Of a stretch of 64,000 bases of DNA, positions 17,763 to 29,200 are shown piece after piece. This DNA comes from Amycolatopsis sp. 195334CR (lineage in GTDB: Bacteria; Actinomycetota; Actinomycetes; Mycobacteriales; Pseudonocardiaceae), in NCBI RefSeq assembly GCF_017309385.1, contig NZ_JAFJMJ010000002.1, positions 2,170,001-2,234,000 on the forward strand, written 5' to 3'. Under the pieces are notes generated by a model that ran no database searches, was not told the origin of the DNA, and worked only from the letters and a program-made list of their open reading frames with translations. The first letter of the stretch is position 1; each line of letters starts with the position of its first letter. Made by a program: the position numbers and the translations under genes.

Positions 17763-18550
17763 CCGCCGCGGTGCGGATCGGCCCGGCGAGCGCGCTGCGG
17801 CAGAGCCTGGCGCTGGCCGGGCGCGGGGTGGTGCGGATCAGGAAGAACCCGGACACCCTGCTCGACGTCACCGTGCAGCCGATCCTGATGCTGTTGCTGT
17901 TCTCCTTCCTGTTCAGCGGCGCGATCGCGGACGGGGACCACGCGGGGTACCTGCAGCAGCTGGTGCCGGGGTTGATGGTGTTCGGCACGCTCTACGTCAG
18001 CGTCGGTACCGGGGTCGCGTTGTGCACGGATGTCGCGAAGGGCGTGTTCGACCGGTTCCGCAGCCTGCCGATCGCGCGCTCCGCTCCGTTGGCGGGGGCG
18101 GTGCTCGGTGACGTGGTGCGGTACCTGATCGCGGTGCTGGTGCTGCTGGTGGTCGGGGTGGTGCTCGGGTTCCGGGTGCAGACCGGGCCGCTGCCGGTGG
18201 TGGCGGCGATGGCGTTGATGGTGGCGTTCGGCTTGTGCCTGTGCTGGGTCTCGGTGCTGGTCGGGTTGCTGGTGCGCAGTCCCGCGGCGGTGCCGGGGTT
18301 GTTGTTCGCGGTGATCATGCCGTTGAGCTTCGGCAGCAGCGTTTTCGTGCCGGCCGCGACCATGCCGGACTGGCTGCGCGTGTGGGCCGAGGTGAATGTG
18401 GTGACGTTGCTGAGCGAGGTGAACCGGGGGTTGCTGGTCACCGGCACCGTGCCGGGTGGCGCGCTGCTCGGGGCGCTGATGTGGATGGCGGGTTTTGTAC
18501 TGGTGTTCTTCCCGTTGGCGGCGCGGGCTTATCGGCGGCGCCTTACCTGA
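17759..18550 (+). CDS. ABC-2 type transporter permease (DrrB family)
   Basis: A 263-residue permease with about six hydrophobic helices (for example LMLLLFSFLFSGAI, YLIAVLVLLVVGVVLGF, PLPVVAAMALMVAFGLCLCWVSVLVGLL and the C-terminal ALMWMAGFVLVFFPLA). The ABC-2 motif region with a conserved RFRSLPIARSAPL stretch resembles DrrB. It overlaps the ATPase gene by 4 bases. It is the last gene of the mbtH-exporter operon and is followed by the large dyad at 18690-18804. Confidence 0.92.
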   Translation: MTAAVRIGPASALRQSLALAGRGVVRIRKNPDTLLDVTVQPILMLLLFSFLFSGAIADGDHAGYLQQLVPGLMVFGTLYVSVGTGVALCTDVAKGVFDRFRSLPIARSAPLAGAVLGDVVRYLIAVLVLLVVGVVLGFRVQTGPLPVVAAMALMVAFGLCLCWVSVLVGLLVRSPAAVPGLLFAVIMPLSFGSSVFVPAATMPDWLRVWAEVNVVTLLSEVNRGLLVTGTVPGGALLGALMWMAGFVLVFFPLAARAYRRRLT

Positions 18551-18689
18551 GTTGTTTGGCGGGATGGGGGAGGTGAGGATGGCTGGTTGGTTGCTGTCCC
18601 GTTGCCGGCCGCCGGTTTGTCAGCCTTCCCTGCAGCGGGGTGCGAAACGTTAGCCGGGGGCCTGACTGGAGCCACAACCAGACTCCCCC

Positions 18690-18804
18690 TTCCCCAACCC
18701 GGTCCGCAGCCAAAAACACGGTGAGGATCTGCTTGTCAAGGCATCTTTCCCGCCTTGACAAGCAGATCCTCACCGTAGTCACAATCAGCTGCCGGGTTGG
18801 GGAA
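18690..18804. terminator. Large nested dyad, likely bidirectional terminator
   Basis: The inner stem is a perfect 25-bp inverted repeat (18718-18742 and 18752-18776) with a 9-base loop. The outer stem is a perfect 13-bp inverted repeat (TTCCCCAACCCGG at 18690-18702 and its complement at 18792-18804). It lies between the ends of two convergent operons (exporter, plus; trp/DAHP synthase, minus). This fits a bidirectional terminator, without a U-tract as is common in actinomycetes. The rest of 18551-18824 shows nothing else. Confidence 0.8.
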
Positions 18805-18824
18805 CCACCACCCCCGGCCGCGAA

Positions 18825-20219
18825 TCAAGCATGATGCTCCCGCAGCAACTGAGCGATCTGGAACGCCAACTCGATCGACTGGCTCGCGTTCAACCGCGGA
18901 TCACAGGCGGTTTCGTACCGGGTACCCAGATGGGTGTCGAGCACCTCGTCGGCACCGCCGAGGCATTCGGTCACGTCGTCCCCGGTCAATTCCAGGTGGA
19001 CCCCACCCGGGTGCACACCTTCCGCGCGGTGCGCCGAGAAGAAGCCGGCGATCTCCGCGGTGATGTCCGAGAGGCGCCGCGTCTTGTAACCGCTCTGGGA
19101 AACAAAAGTATTGCCGTGCATGGGGTCGCACGCCCACACCGGCGAATGCCCGGTCGACCGCACGGCCCGCAGCAGCGGCGGCAGCAGATCCCCCACGCGC
19201 TCGGCGCCGAGGCGGGCGATGAGCACCAGCCTGCCCGGCACGAAGTCCGGGTCGAGCCGGTCGCACAGCGCGCGCAGGTCGTCCGCGGTGGTCGACGGGC
19301 CCACCTTGAGCCCGATCGGGTTGGCCACCCCGGACAGGAACTCCACGTGCGCACCATCGAGCTGCCGGGTGCGGTCGCCGATCCAGAGCAGGTGCGCGCT
19401 GGTGTCGAACCAGCTGCCGGTCGCCTGGTCGAACCGGGTCAGCGACTGCTCGTACTCCGGCAGCAGCGCCTCGTGCGAGGTGAACAGCTGGACCTGGTGC
19501 AGCGCCTGCATCCCGCCGGTGTCGACCCCGCAGGCGGACATGAACCGCAGCGCCCAGGTGATCGCGTCGGCCGCCGCCTCGTAGTGCCGTCCGGCCGGGC
19601 TGGCCAGCACGAACTCCTGGTTCCAGGCGTGCACCTGGTCCAGGTCGGCGAACCCGCCCTGGGTCAGCGCCCGCAGCACGTTCAGCGTGGCCGAGGCGTG
19701 GTGGTAGGCCCGCCGCATCCGGTCGGCGTCCGGGACCCGCGCTTCGGGTGTGGGTTCCGGGCTGTTCACGATGTCCCCGCGGAACACCGGCAGCTCCACC
19801 CCGTCGACCACCTCGGTGGGCTTGCTGCGGGGTTTGGCGAACTGGCCGCCGATGCGCCCCACCTTGACCACCGGCAGCCCGGAGCCGTAGGTGAGCAGGA
19901 TGGCCAGCTGCAGGATCACCCGCAGCTTGCTCCGCACCCCCTGTTCGGTGCAGGAGCGGAAGGTTTCCGCGCAGTCACCGGCCTGCAGCAGGAACGACTG
20001 TCCACTCGCGACGGACGCGAGCTGCCGCTGGAGCGAGGTGATCTCGGCGGGCAGCACCAGCGGTGGCTGCAGCGCCAGTTCGTCGGCCACCGCCCGCACG
20101 GCCAGCGGATCCGGCCAGTCGGGTTGCTGGTGGATGGGCAGCCCGCGCCACGAACCGGGCTGCCAGTCCACCGGGGCGCGGTGCGCGGCGGCGAGTTCGG
20201 GTACCAGGGTCATCTGCAT
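18825..20219 (-). CDS. Class II 3-deoxy-7-phosphoheptulonate (DAHP) synthase
   Basis: A 464-residue class II (plant-type) DAHP synthase that condenses PEP and erythrose-4-phosphate in the first step of the shikimate pathway. Family motifs run in order: LLQAGDCAETF (metal-binding Cys), KVGRIGGQFAKPRS, GEL-type VFRGDIVNSPEP, TSHEALLPEYEQSLTR, GLKVGPSTTADDL, VWACDPMHGNTF and GVHLELTGDDVTECLGG. It is the seventh and last gene of the trp operon; its ATG at 20219 (or 20213) overlaps the trpA stop. A dedicated DAHP synthase at the end of a trp operon implies extra flux to tryptophan for the cluster. In Streptomyces coelicolor the calcium-dependent antibiotic cluster likewise carries trp genes and a DAHP synthase. 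Confidence 0.95.
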   Translation of the reverse strand: MQMTLVPELAAAHRAPVDWQPGSWRGLPIHQQPDWPDPLAVRAVADELALQPPLVLPAEITSLQRQLASVASGQSFLLQAGDCAETFRSCTEQGVRSKLRVILQLAILLTYGSGLPVVKVGRIGGQFAKPRSKPTEVVDGVELPVFRGDIVNSPEPTPEARVPDADRMRRAYHHASATLNVLRALTQGGFADLDQVHAWNQEFVLASPAGRHYEAAADAITWALRFMSACGVDTGGMQALHQVQLFTSHEALLPEYEQSLTRFDQATGSWFDTSAHLLWIGDRTRQLDGAHVEFLSGVANPIGLKVGPSTTADDLRALCDRLDPDFVPGRLVLIARLGAERVGDLLPPLLRAVRSTGHSPVWACDPMHGNTFVSQSGYKTRRLSDITAEIAGFFSAHRAEGVHPGGVHLELTGDDVTECLGGADEVLDTHLGTRYETACDPRLNASQSIELAFQIAQLLREHHA

Positions 20220-20992
20220 GCTGAAAGCAGCTCCTTCACCAGTGCCGAGGGGTCGTCCCCCTGTTCGATCCGGCCGACGATGGCGCTGCCGACGACGGCG
20301 GCGTCGGCGTGCCCGCGCAACGCGGTCAGCTGGTCCGGCCGCGAGATGCCGAACCCGGCGGCGACCGGCAGCGCGGTGGCGGCCCGGACGCGGTCGAGCA
20401 GGCCGGTCACGTCGGCGGGCAGGGCGGACCGGCTGCCGGTGATGCCGGTGACGGTCACGCAGTAGACGAATCCGGTGGAGGCCGCGCAGGCCGCCGCCAC
20501 CCGGGGCGCGGAACTCGTCGGCGCCACCAGGAACACCGTGTCCAGTCCGGCCGCGCGCAACGCCGGGGCCACCGGCGCGGCCTCCTCCACGGGCAGGTCC
20601 GGCACGATCACCCCGGCCACCCCCGCCTGCGCGGCGTCGGCGGCGAACCGCTCGGGGCCGTAGTGCAGCACGGGGTTGACGTAGGTCATCAGCACCACTG
20701 GCGCGCCCTGCTCGGCGGCGATGTCGGCGGCCGTCTCCAGGCAGGTCTCGACGGTGGCGCCGGCGTCCAGCGCGCGGCGGCCCGCCCGCTGGATCACCGG
20801 GCCGTCGGCCAGCGGGTCGCTGTAGGGCACGCCCAGTTCGATCGCGCCCACCCCGGCCGCGGCGAACCGCTTGCCGAGCTCGCGGGTGGTCCGGTCGTCC
20901 GGATCGCCCGCCATCAGGTACGGCACCAGCGCGATGCCGCCGTCAGGTCGCCGCAAGCGCGCCGATAGCCGGGTTGCCGTTGGTGTGCTCAT
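20210..20992 (-). CDS. trpA: Tryptophan synthase alpha subunit
   Basis: A 260-residue TrpA, cleaving indole-3-glycerol phosphate to indole and G3P. The catalytic Glu is in [22 protein letters not shown] and the catalytic Asp in [44 protein letters not shown] and [11 protein letters not shown] complete the phosphate-binding elements. ATG 20992 overlaps trpB by 50 bp, so the pair is tightly coupled. Its product indole is channelled to TrpB in the alpha2beta2 complex. Confidence 0.97.
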   Translation of the reverse strand: MSTPTATRLSARLRRPDGGIALVPYLMAGDPDDRTTRELGKRFAAAGVGAIELGVPYSDPLADGPVIQRAGRRALDAGATVETCLETAADIAAEQGAPVVLMTYVNPVLHYGPERFAADAAQAGVAGVIVPDLPVEEAAPVAPALRAAGLDTVFLVAPTSSAPRVAAACAASTGFVYCVTVTGITGSRSALPADVTGLLDRVRAATALPVAAGFGISRPDQLTALRGHADAAVVGSAIVGRIEQGDDPSALVKELLSACR

Positions 20993-22157
20993 CCACCGCC
21001 CCTGTCACCGTGTCCATGTCCTTGTCACCCCGGCCCGAAAGGCAGACCAGGATCCGCCCGCCGGGGCCGAGTTCGGCGGCCAGCGTGCCCGCGTGCCGCA
21101 GCGCGTGCGAGGTCTCCAGCGCCGGGAGAATGCCTTCGAGCCGGGTGCACAGGCGGTACGCCGCCAGCGCCCCGTCGTCGTCGACGGCCACGTACGAGGC
21201 GCGGCCCTGTTCGGCGAGCATCGCGTGCTCGGGACCGACGCCCGGGTAGTCCAGCCCCGCCGAGATCGAGTGGGTGGGCCGGATCTGCCCGTCGTCGTCC
21301 TGGAGCACGTAGCTGAAACTGCCGTGCAGCACGCCGGGCGTGCCCCTGGCCGCGGCCGCGGCGTGCTCGCCGATGCCGGTGCCCGTCCCGCCGCCTTCGA
21401 CGCCGATCAGCCGCACGCCGGTGTCGTCGAGGAAACCGCTGAACATGCCGATCGAATTGGACCCGCCGCCGACGCACGCCAGCACCACGTCCGGGAGCAC
21501 GCCCTCGGCGGCGAGGTACTGCTCGCGCGCCTCGTCGCCGATCACCCGCTGGAACTCGCGGACCATGGCGGGGTACGGGGCCGGGCCCACCGCGGACCCG
21601 ATGATGTAGTGCGTGTCGCGCACGTTGGTCACCCAGTCGCGGATGGCCTCGGAGGTGGCGTCGGTGAGCGTGCCGGTGCCGGAGGTGACCGGCCGGACCT
21701 CGGCGCCGAGCAGGCGCATCCGGCGGACGTTGACCTCCTGGCGCCGCATGTCCAGCGCACCCATGTAGATCGTGCAGGACAGCCCGAAGCGCGCGCAGAC
21801 GGTGGCCGTGGCCACCCCGTGCTGCCCGGCGCCGGTCTCGGCGATGATCCGCCGCTTGCCCATGTGCCGGGCCAGCACGGCCTGCCCGAGCGCGTTGTTG
21901 AGCTTGTGCGCGCCGGTGTGGCACAGGTCCTCGCGCTTGAAGTGGATCTTGGCTCCGCCGTGGTGCTCGGTCAGCCGTTCCGCCTCGTAGAGCGGGGTCG
22001 GCCGGCCGACGAAGGTGGCCGAGCGCTGCCGCAGCTCGGCCAGGAAGGCCTCGTCGGTGCGCAGGTGCTGCCAGGTCTCGCGCAGTTCGTCCAGCGCGAC
22101 CATCAGGGTTTCGGGAACGTAGCGGCCGCCGAACCGGCCGAAGCGGCCCTCACTCAC
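20943..22157 (-). CDS. trpB: Tryptophan synthase beta subunit
   Basis: A 404-residue TrpB that condenses indole with serine using PLP. The PLP lysine is Lys85 in [12 protein letters not shown]. The alpha-carboxylate site is AETGAGQHG, and the phosphate loop [10 protein letters not shown] and [10 protein letters not shown] start are typical of the TrpB1 class that pairs with TrpA. The start ATG 22157 overlaps the trpC end by 8 bp. It is a complete, undamaged gene, unlike some cluster-borne trp sets that lack trpB/trpA. Confidence 0.97.
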   Translation of the reverse strand: MSEGRFGRFGGRYVPETLMVALDELRETWQHLRTDEAFLAELRQRSATFVGRPTPLYEAERLTEHHGGAKIHFKREDLCHTGAHKLNNALGQAVLARHMGKRRIIAETGAGQHGVATATVCARFGLSCTIYMGALDMRRQEVNVRRMRLLGAEVRPVTSGTGTLTDATSEAIRDWVTNVRDTHYIIGSAVGPAPYPAMVREFQRVIGDEAREQYLAAEGVLPDVVLACVGGGSNSIGMFSGFLDDTGVRLIGVEGGGTGTGIGEHAAAAARGTPGVLHGSFSYVLQDDDGQIRPTHSISAGLDYPGVGPEHAMLAEQGRASYVAVDDDGALAAYRLCTRLEGILPALETSHALRHAGTLAAELGPGGRILVCLSGRGDKDMDTVTGAVDEHTNGNPAIGALAAT

Positions 22158-22944
22158 CGTCGCTCAACTCCTCGATCGTGGTCGCCGGATCGGCCGACCG
22201 CATCAGCAGTTCGCCGACGAGCACCGCGTCGGCGCCGTCCTTCCGCATCCGGCGGGCGTCGCCCGCGCCACCGATCCCGCTCTCGGCCACCAGCAGCGGC
22301 TCTCCGCCGACGTGACGGCGGATCCGCCCGGACAGGGTCAGGTCGATGCTGAAGTCGCGGAGGTCGCGGTGGTTCACCCCGAGCACCCGCGTTCCGGCGG
22401 CCAGCGCCCGGTCGGCTTCCGCGGTGTCGTGCACCTCGACCAGCGCCTCCATGCCGAGTTCGCGGGTGAGCGCGAGCAACTCGGCCAGTTGCCCACCGGG
22501 CAGGGCCGCCACGATCAGCAGCAACGCGTCGGCGCCGAAGGCCCTGGCTTCGTAGACCTGGTACTCGTCGGTGATGAAGTCCTTGCGCAGCACCGGAACC
22601 CGCGCCTCGGTACGGGCGATCGGCAGGTCGTCGACGGACCCGCCGAAGCCCTCTTCGTGGGTCAGCACGGAAATCGCGGCGGCCCCGCCCGCGCGGTAGG
22701 CCGCGGCCAGCCCGGCCGGGCGGTAGTCGTCGGTGAGCGGACCCTTCGACGGGCTGCGTGGTTTCAGTTCGGCGATCACCCCGAGACCGGGACGGCCCAG
22801 CGCCGCGGCGAAATCGCGGGGTGCGGGCGCGACCGCGGCTCGTTCGCGCAGTTCGGCGAGCGGGGTGGTGGTGCGGTGCTTCTCGGTCTGCCGGTCCGCC
22901 GCGTCGAGCAGCTTCCCGAGGATCCCGGAACGGGCGGCGATCAC
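22150..22944 (-). CDS. trpC: Indole-3-glycerol phosphate synthase
   Basis: A 264-residue IGPS. Motifs: [15 protein letters not shown] (catalytic Lys in [10 protein letters not shown]), [54 protein letters not shown] and [17 protein letters not shown] chose GTG 22944 because its GTGA overlaps the trpD stop, the usual coupled arrangement; a longer frame to 22974 exists. No trpF is present; in actinobacteria the HisA homologue PriA usually supplies that isomerase step. Confidence 0.96.
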   Translation of the reverse strand: MIAARSGILGKLLDAADRQTEKHRTTTPLAELRERAAVAPAPRDFAAALGRPGLGVIAELKPRSPSKGPLTDDYRPAGLAAAYRAGGAAAISVLTHEEGFGGSVDDLPIARTEARVPVLRKDFITDEYQVYEARAFGADALLLIVAALPGGQLAELLALTRELGMEALVEVHDTAEADRALAAGTRVLGVNHRDLRDFSIDLTLSGRIRRHVGGEPLLVAESGIGGAGDARRMRKDGADAVLVGELLMRSADPATTIEELSDGE

Positions 22945-23961
22945 GCGGGCACCTCTTCGGTTTCCGCGTGCCACGAGGTCACGGTCCAGTTCTCCAGCAG
23001 TTCGCCGGCCGCGCCGCTGTCGAGCGCCCGCGCGGCGAGGTCCAAGCCCTCAGCCCAGTGGGCCGCGCGTTCGGCGGCCTTCAGCGCGGCCGCGGCGTTG
23101 AGCAGGACCACGTCCCGCGCCGGGCCGGTCTCACCCCCGAGCACGCGGCGGATGATCTCGGCGTTGACCTGCTTGTCCCCACCGGTCAGCGCACCGGGCC
23201 CGGCGGGGGCCAGGCCGAGCTCGGCCGGGTCCAGCCGGGACACCTGGTACCCGTCGCCGGTCACCTCGGCCACCACCGCGGGCGCGGCGGTGCTCAGCTC
23301 GTCCATGCCGTCCTCGGAGTGGAACACCAGCGCGTGCCGCACGCCGAGGCGGCCGAGCACCTCGGCCATCGGCGCGACCAGGTCCTGGCTCGGCACGCCG
23401 ACCGTGCGGAACTCCGCGTTGGCCGGATTGCACAACGGGCCCAGCAGGTTGAACACGGTGCGGACACCGAGTTCACGCCGGGGCCCGGCGGCGTGGCGGA
23501 AGGCGGGGTGGAACACCGGCGCGTACAGGAAGGTGATCCCCGCGGTCCTCAGGCAGTGGGCCGCGCCGGCCGGTCCGAGGTCGACGCGCACGCCCAGTTC
23601 CTCCAGCACGTCGGCGCTGCCGCAGGCCGAGGAGACGCTGCGGTTGCCGTGCTTGGCCACCGGCACCCCGCACGCCGCGGCCACGATCGCCGCGGTGGTG
23701 GAGATGTTGAAGGTGTCCAGCCCGTCCCCGCCGGTGCCGCAGGTGTCCAGCACCCCGGGATCGATCGCCAGCGGGGTGGCGAATTCGCGGGCCGCCAGCG
23801 CCATCCCGGTGATCTCGTCCACGGTCTCACCGCGGGCGGCCAGCGCCATCGCGAAGCCGGCGATCCGGGCCTGGCCCGCCTCCCCGGACATGATCACCCG
23901 CATCGCGTCGGCGGCCTGTTCCGTGCTCAGCGCCTGCCCTCTGGCCAGCGGTCCCAGCTGT

Positions 23962-23969
<8 letters not shown>
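22941..23969 (-). CDS. trpD: Anthranilate phosphoribosyltransferase
   Basis: A 342-residue TrpD that transfers phosphoribose from PRPP to anthranilate. Motifs: the PRPP site DTCGTGGDGLDTFNIST, KHGNRSVSSACGSADVLEELG, the anthranilate region FLYAPVFHPAFRHAAGPRRELGVRTVFNLLGPLCNP and GMDELS. The start ATG 23969 overlaps the trpG stop by 8 bases. All catalytic motifs are intact. Confidence 0.97.
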
Positions 23970-25994
<2,025 letters not shown>

Positions 25995-26060
25995 GGGCAC
26001 TCCAATCGGCGGAGCTACCCGCCGTCCAGGCTGTCGGGTCCGGAGGAAATCGTGCGCGGA

Positions 26061-26144
26061 AAAAACGTGCGGAGAGCTGACCCGCGGAGCGTAGGTTCGG
26101 GCGCGGTGGCCGCGCCAGTGGGTTAAGCGGCCGGTAAAACGGCC
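26061..26144 (-). promoter_or_regulatory. Putative trp attenuator region (hairpins between leader and trpE)
   Basis: Read on the minus strand after the leader stop, three structures occur. There is a 5-bp stem with a 6-base loop (26144-26140 with 26133-26129), a 7-bp GC stem with a 3-base loop (26116-26110 with 26106-26100), and a 4-bp stem (26085-26082 with 26072-26069) followed by six Ts at 26065-26060. The GGTGG of the Trp codons can pair with CCACC in the second hairpin, which would allow alternative folding. The exact terminator and antiterminator are not determined. Confidence 0.5.
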
Positions 26145-26148
26145 TGCG

Positions 26149-26187
26149 TCAGGTGTACCACCAACCGCGCTGAACTGCGATATTCAT
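26149..26187 (-). CDS. trpL: trp operon leader peptide
   Basis: A 12-residue ORF, MNIAVQRGWWYT, ends in TGA 155 bp upstream of trpE and has tandem Trp codons at 26163-26158. This is the hallmark of transcription-attenuation leaders (actinomycete trp leaders usually have two or three Trp in a row). GGAG lies only one base before the ATG, so translation may start on a nearly leaderless mRNA; TATAAG at 26205-26200 is a plausible -10 about 13 bases before the ATG. When Trp-tRNA is scarce, ribosomes would stall at WW and allow trpE transcription. Confidence 0.75.
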   Translation of the reverse strand: MNIAVQRGWWYT

Positions 26188-26269
26188 TCTCCGCGCGCGC
26201 TTATAGCCGTTGTAGAGGACGGGCTGCGAAGCTGGCGGTCTTCGACCAGTCGGGGAGAACGGGGGGCGG

Positions 26270-29200
26270 ATGCGCAGCTCGGCCGTGCTCGAATTGTTCG
26301 GGTCGCGGGTTTCCCGCTCCCCGGACGCGATCGCCGTGCGTTCCGGGCGGGAGGCCGTGAGCTACGGCCAGCTGGACCTCGCCTCGGCACGGCTCGCCTT
26401 CCGCCTGGCCGCAGGCGGCGCCGGGCCGGGAAAAGTGGTGGCACTGCACCTGGACCGCGGTCCGGAGCTGGTGATCGGGCTGCTCGCCGTGCTCCGGACC
26501 GGTGCCGCGTTCGTACCGCTGGACGCCGCTCATCCGGCCGGGCGGCTGCGGTGGCTGCTGGAGGATTCGGGTGCCGATCAGGTCGTTTCGAATTCACCGC
26601 TGCCCGGCGGTTTCGGGAATTGCGCGGTGGTTCCGGTGGTCGGCCCCGGCACGGAGTTGTTGCCGGAACGGCCGATCGATCCGGCGGCCGCCGCCTACCT
26701 CATGTACACCTCCGGATCCACCGGTCCACCCAAGGGCGTGGTGGTCGAACACCGCCAATTGGCCTCTGTGTGCGCGGTGTGGGAAGAACTGTACCGGTTG
26801 CGTGAACGTCCGCTGGAATTCGTTTCCGTGACCGGTTTCGCCACCGATCTGTTCTTCGCCGATTTCGCCCGTTCGGTGCTGTACGGCGGGACGCTGATCC
26901 TCGCCCCTCGTGAAGCCATCACCGACCCCGCGCGACTGCTCGACCTCATCGAGCACACGGGTGGCACCGCGCTCGAACTGCTGCCGTCGCTCGCGAAGGC
27001 ACTGGGCCAGGAAGCGGCACGGCGTGGTGGCATGCCACCGCTGGACCTGGTGTCGGTGGGATCCGAGGCGTGGCCGAGTGGGGACGGCCGTGCCTTCCGC
27101 GCCCTGCTGAGCCCGGAAACCCTGCTGTTCAACGCGTACGGCACCACGGAGACCACAGTGGACTCCTGCGTGTACCGCGTGGCGTCACCGGATGATTGGC
27201 CGGGCTCGGTGCCGATCGGCCGCCCGGTGCCCGGAACCACCGCCTACGTGCTCGACGAGGACCTGGCCGATGCCGAGACCGGTGAGCTGTACCTCGGCGG
27301 CGAAGGCGTGGCGCGGGGATACCACCGGCGCCCCGGGCTCACCGCCTCCCGCTTCCTGCCCGACCCGTTCCGCCCCGGCAAGACCATGTACCGCACCGGC
27401 GACCTGGTCAGGCGCCAGGAGAACGGGGTGCTCGAACACCTGGGCCGGGTCGACGACCAGCTCAAGATCCGCGGTTTCCGCGTCGAACCGGGAGAAATCG
27501 AGAACGTCCTGGTCCGGCACCCCGCGGTGGACCGGGCGGTGGTCGCGTCACCGGACGAGCCGGGGCGCCGAAGACTCGTCGCCTACTTCGTGCCCGTCGA
27601 AGCGGAACCGCCGGCGACGGCGCACCTTCGCGAGTTCCTGGCGGCCAGGCTGCCGGAACACCTGGTGCCGACCGCGTTCGTCGCGCTGGAGCGCTTCCCG
27701 GTACTGCCCGGCGGGAAGGTCGATCGCCGCGCGCTGCCCGCTCCGCCGCGCACGGTCGAGGGCGCGGAACCGCGCACCGAGTCGGAACGCGTTCTCGCCG
27801 GGATCTGGCGTGAGGTGCTCGAACTCGACCACGTCGGTATCGACGACAACTTCTTCGATCTGGGCGGGGATTCGATCCTCGGCATCCAGGTCGGCGCGCT
27901 CGCCAGGGCACGGCTCGGGGTGGTCTGGCCCTATCGCGCGTTGTTCGACCGGCCGACCGTCGCGGAACTGGCGGCGCTGCCCGGTGAACCGGCGACGGAG
28001 GTGCGCGTCGCGGAAGCGGGGGACCGGTTCCCCGTGTCGTTCGCGCAGCGGCGGCTCTGGTTCCTGCACACGCACTCACCCGGCGCGGAGTACAACCTCC
28101 CGAAAGCGCTGCGGTTGCGCGGCGAACTGGACGTCGACGCCCTGCGATCGGCCTTGACCGCGCTGGTGGAACGGCACGAGATCCTGCGCACGAGCTTCCC
28201 GGTCGAGCGCGACGTGCCCTGGCAACGGATACACCCACCGGCCCCGGCCGACCTCGAACTGGTCGACCTCGACGGGGAGCAGGGCCTGGACGATCTCCTG
28301 CACGCCGAGGCGGAGGTGGTCTTCGACCTGGCCGAGCGCCCGCCGGTACGGCTGGTGCTGGCGAAGCTCGGTCCCCGGGACCACGTCCTGGTGCTGAACC
28401 TGCACCACCTGCTGACCGACGACTGGACCAGCCAGATCCTGCTCGCCGAACTGGCGGAGCACTACCGCGCGGCGGTTACGGGCGAGGCGTCGCGCCTGCC
28501 GCCGCTACCCGCCCGATACGCGGATTTCGCACGCTGGCAGGCCGAACACCTCACCCCTGAACTCGCCGACCGGCAGTTGTCCTTCTGGCGCACCCAGCTA
28601 GCTGGGCTGCGCCCCTTCGAACTCCCACCGGACCGGCCGCGACCGGCCCGCCGCTCGGCCGAGGGGGCGGCACACCGGACCGAGTTGTCCCCGGAACTGA
28701 CCGCCCGGCTGGCCGAGTTCGCCAGGACCCGCCGGGTCACCCTCTTCACCACCCTGCTCGCCGCGGTCAAGCTGGTGTTCGCCCGGCTGGCCGGCGAGCC
28801 CGACGTGGCGGTCGCGACGGTGGAGTCCGGGCGGGAGCGGGCCGAGTTCGCCGACGTGGCCGGCTTCTTCGTCGGCACCGTGGTGCTCAGATCCACAGTG
28901 GACGAGGAACAAAGCTTCGACGGCCTGCTCGCGCGGGTGCGCGAAACCGTGCTGGCCGCGATGGACAACGCCGACGTGCCGTTCGACCGCGTGGTCTCGG
29001 CGCTGGCCCCGAAACGGGACCTGGCCGCCCTGCCGCTGGTCCGCACCGCGGTGGTGATGCAGAACGCGCCGGTGCGCCACGGCGTCTTCCCCGGGTTGTC
29101 CGCCGACGAGGTGGACCTGCCGATGACCGCCGCGAACATCGACCTCAACACCGAGTTCCGGCTCGTCGGCGACCGGCTCCACCTCGTCGTCAGCTACCGC

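Noticed and set aside
18543..18834. Short ORFs on both strands containing the large dyad
   Set aside because: Their similarity to each other is caused by the inverted repeat itself, they lack ribosome-binding sites, and the region is better explained as a terminator.
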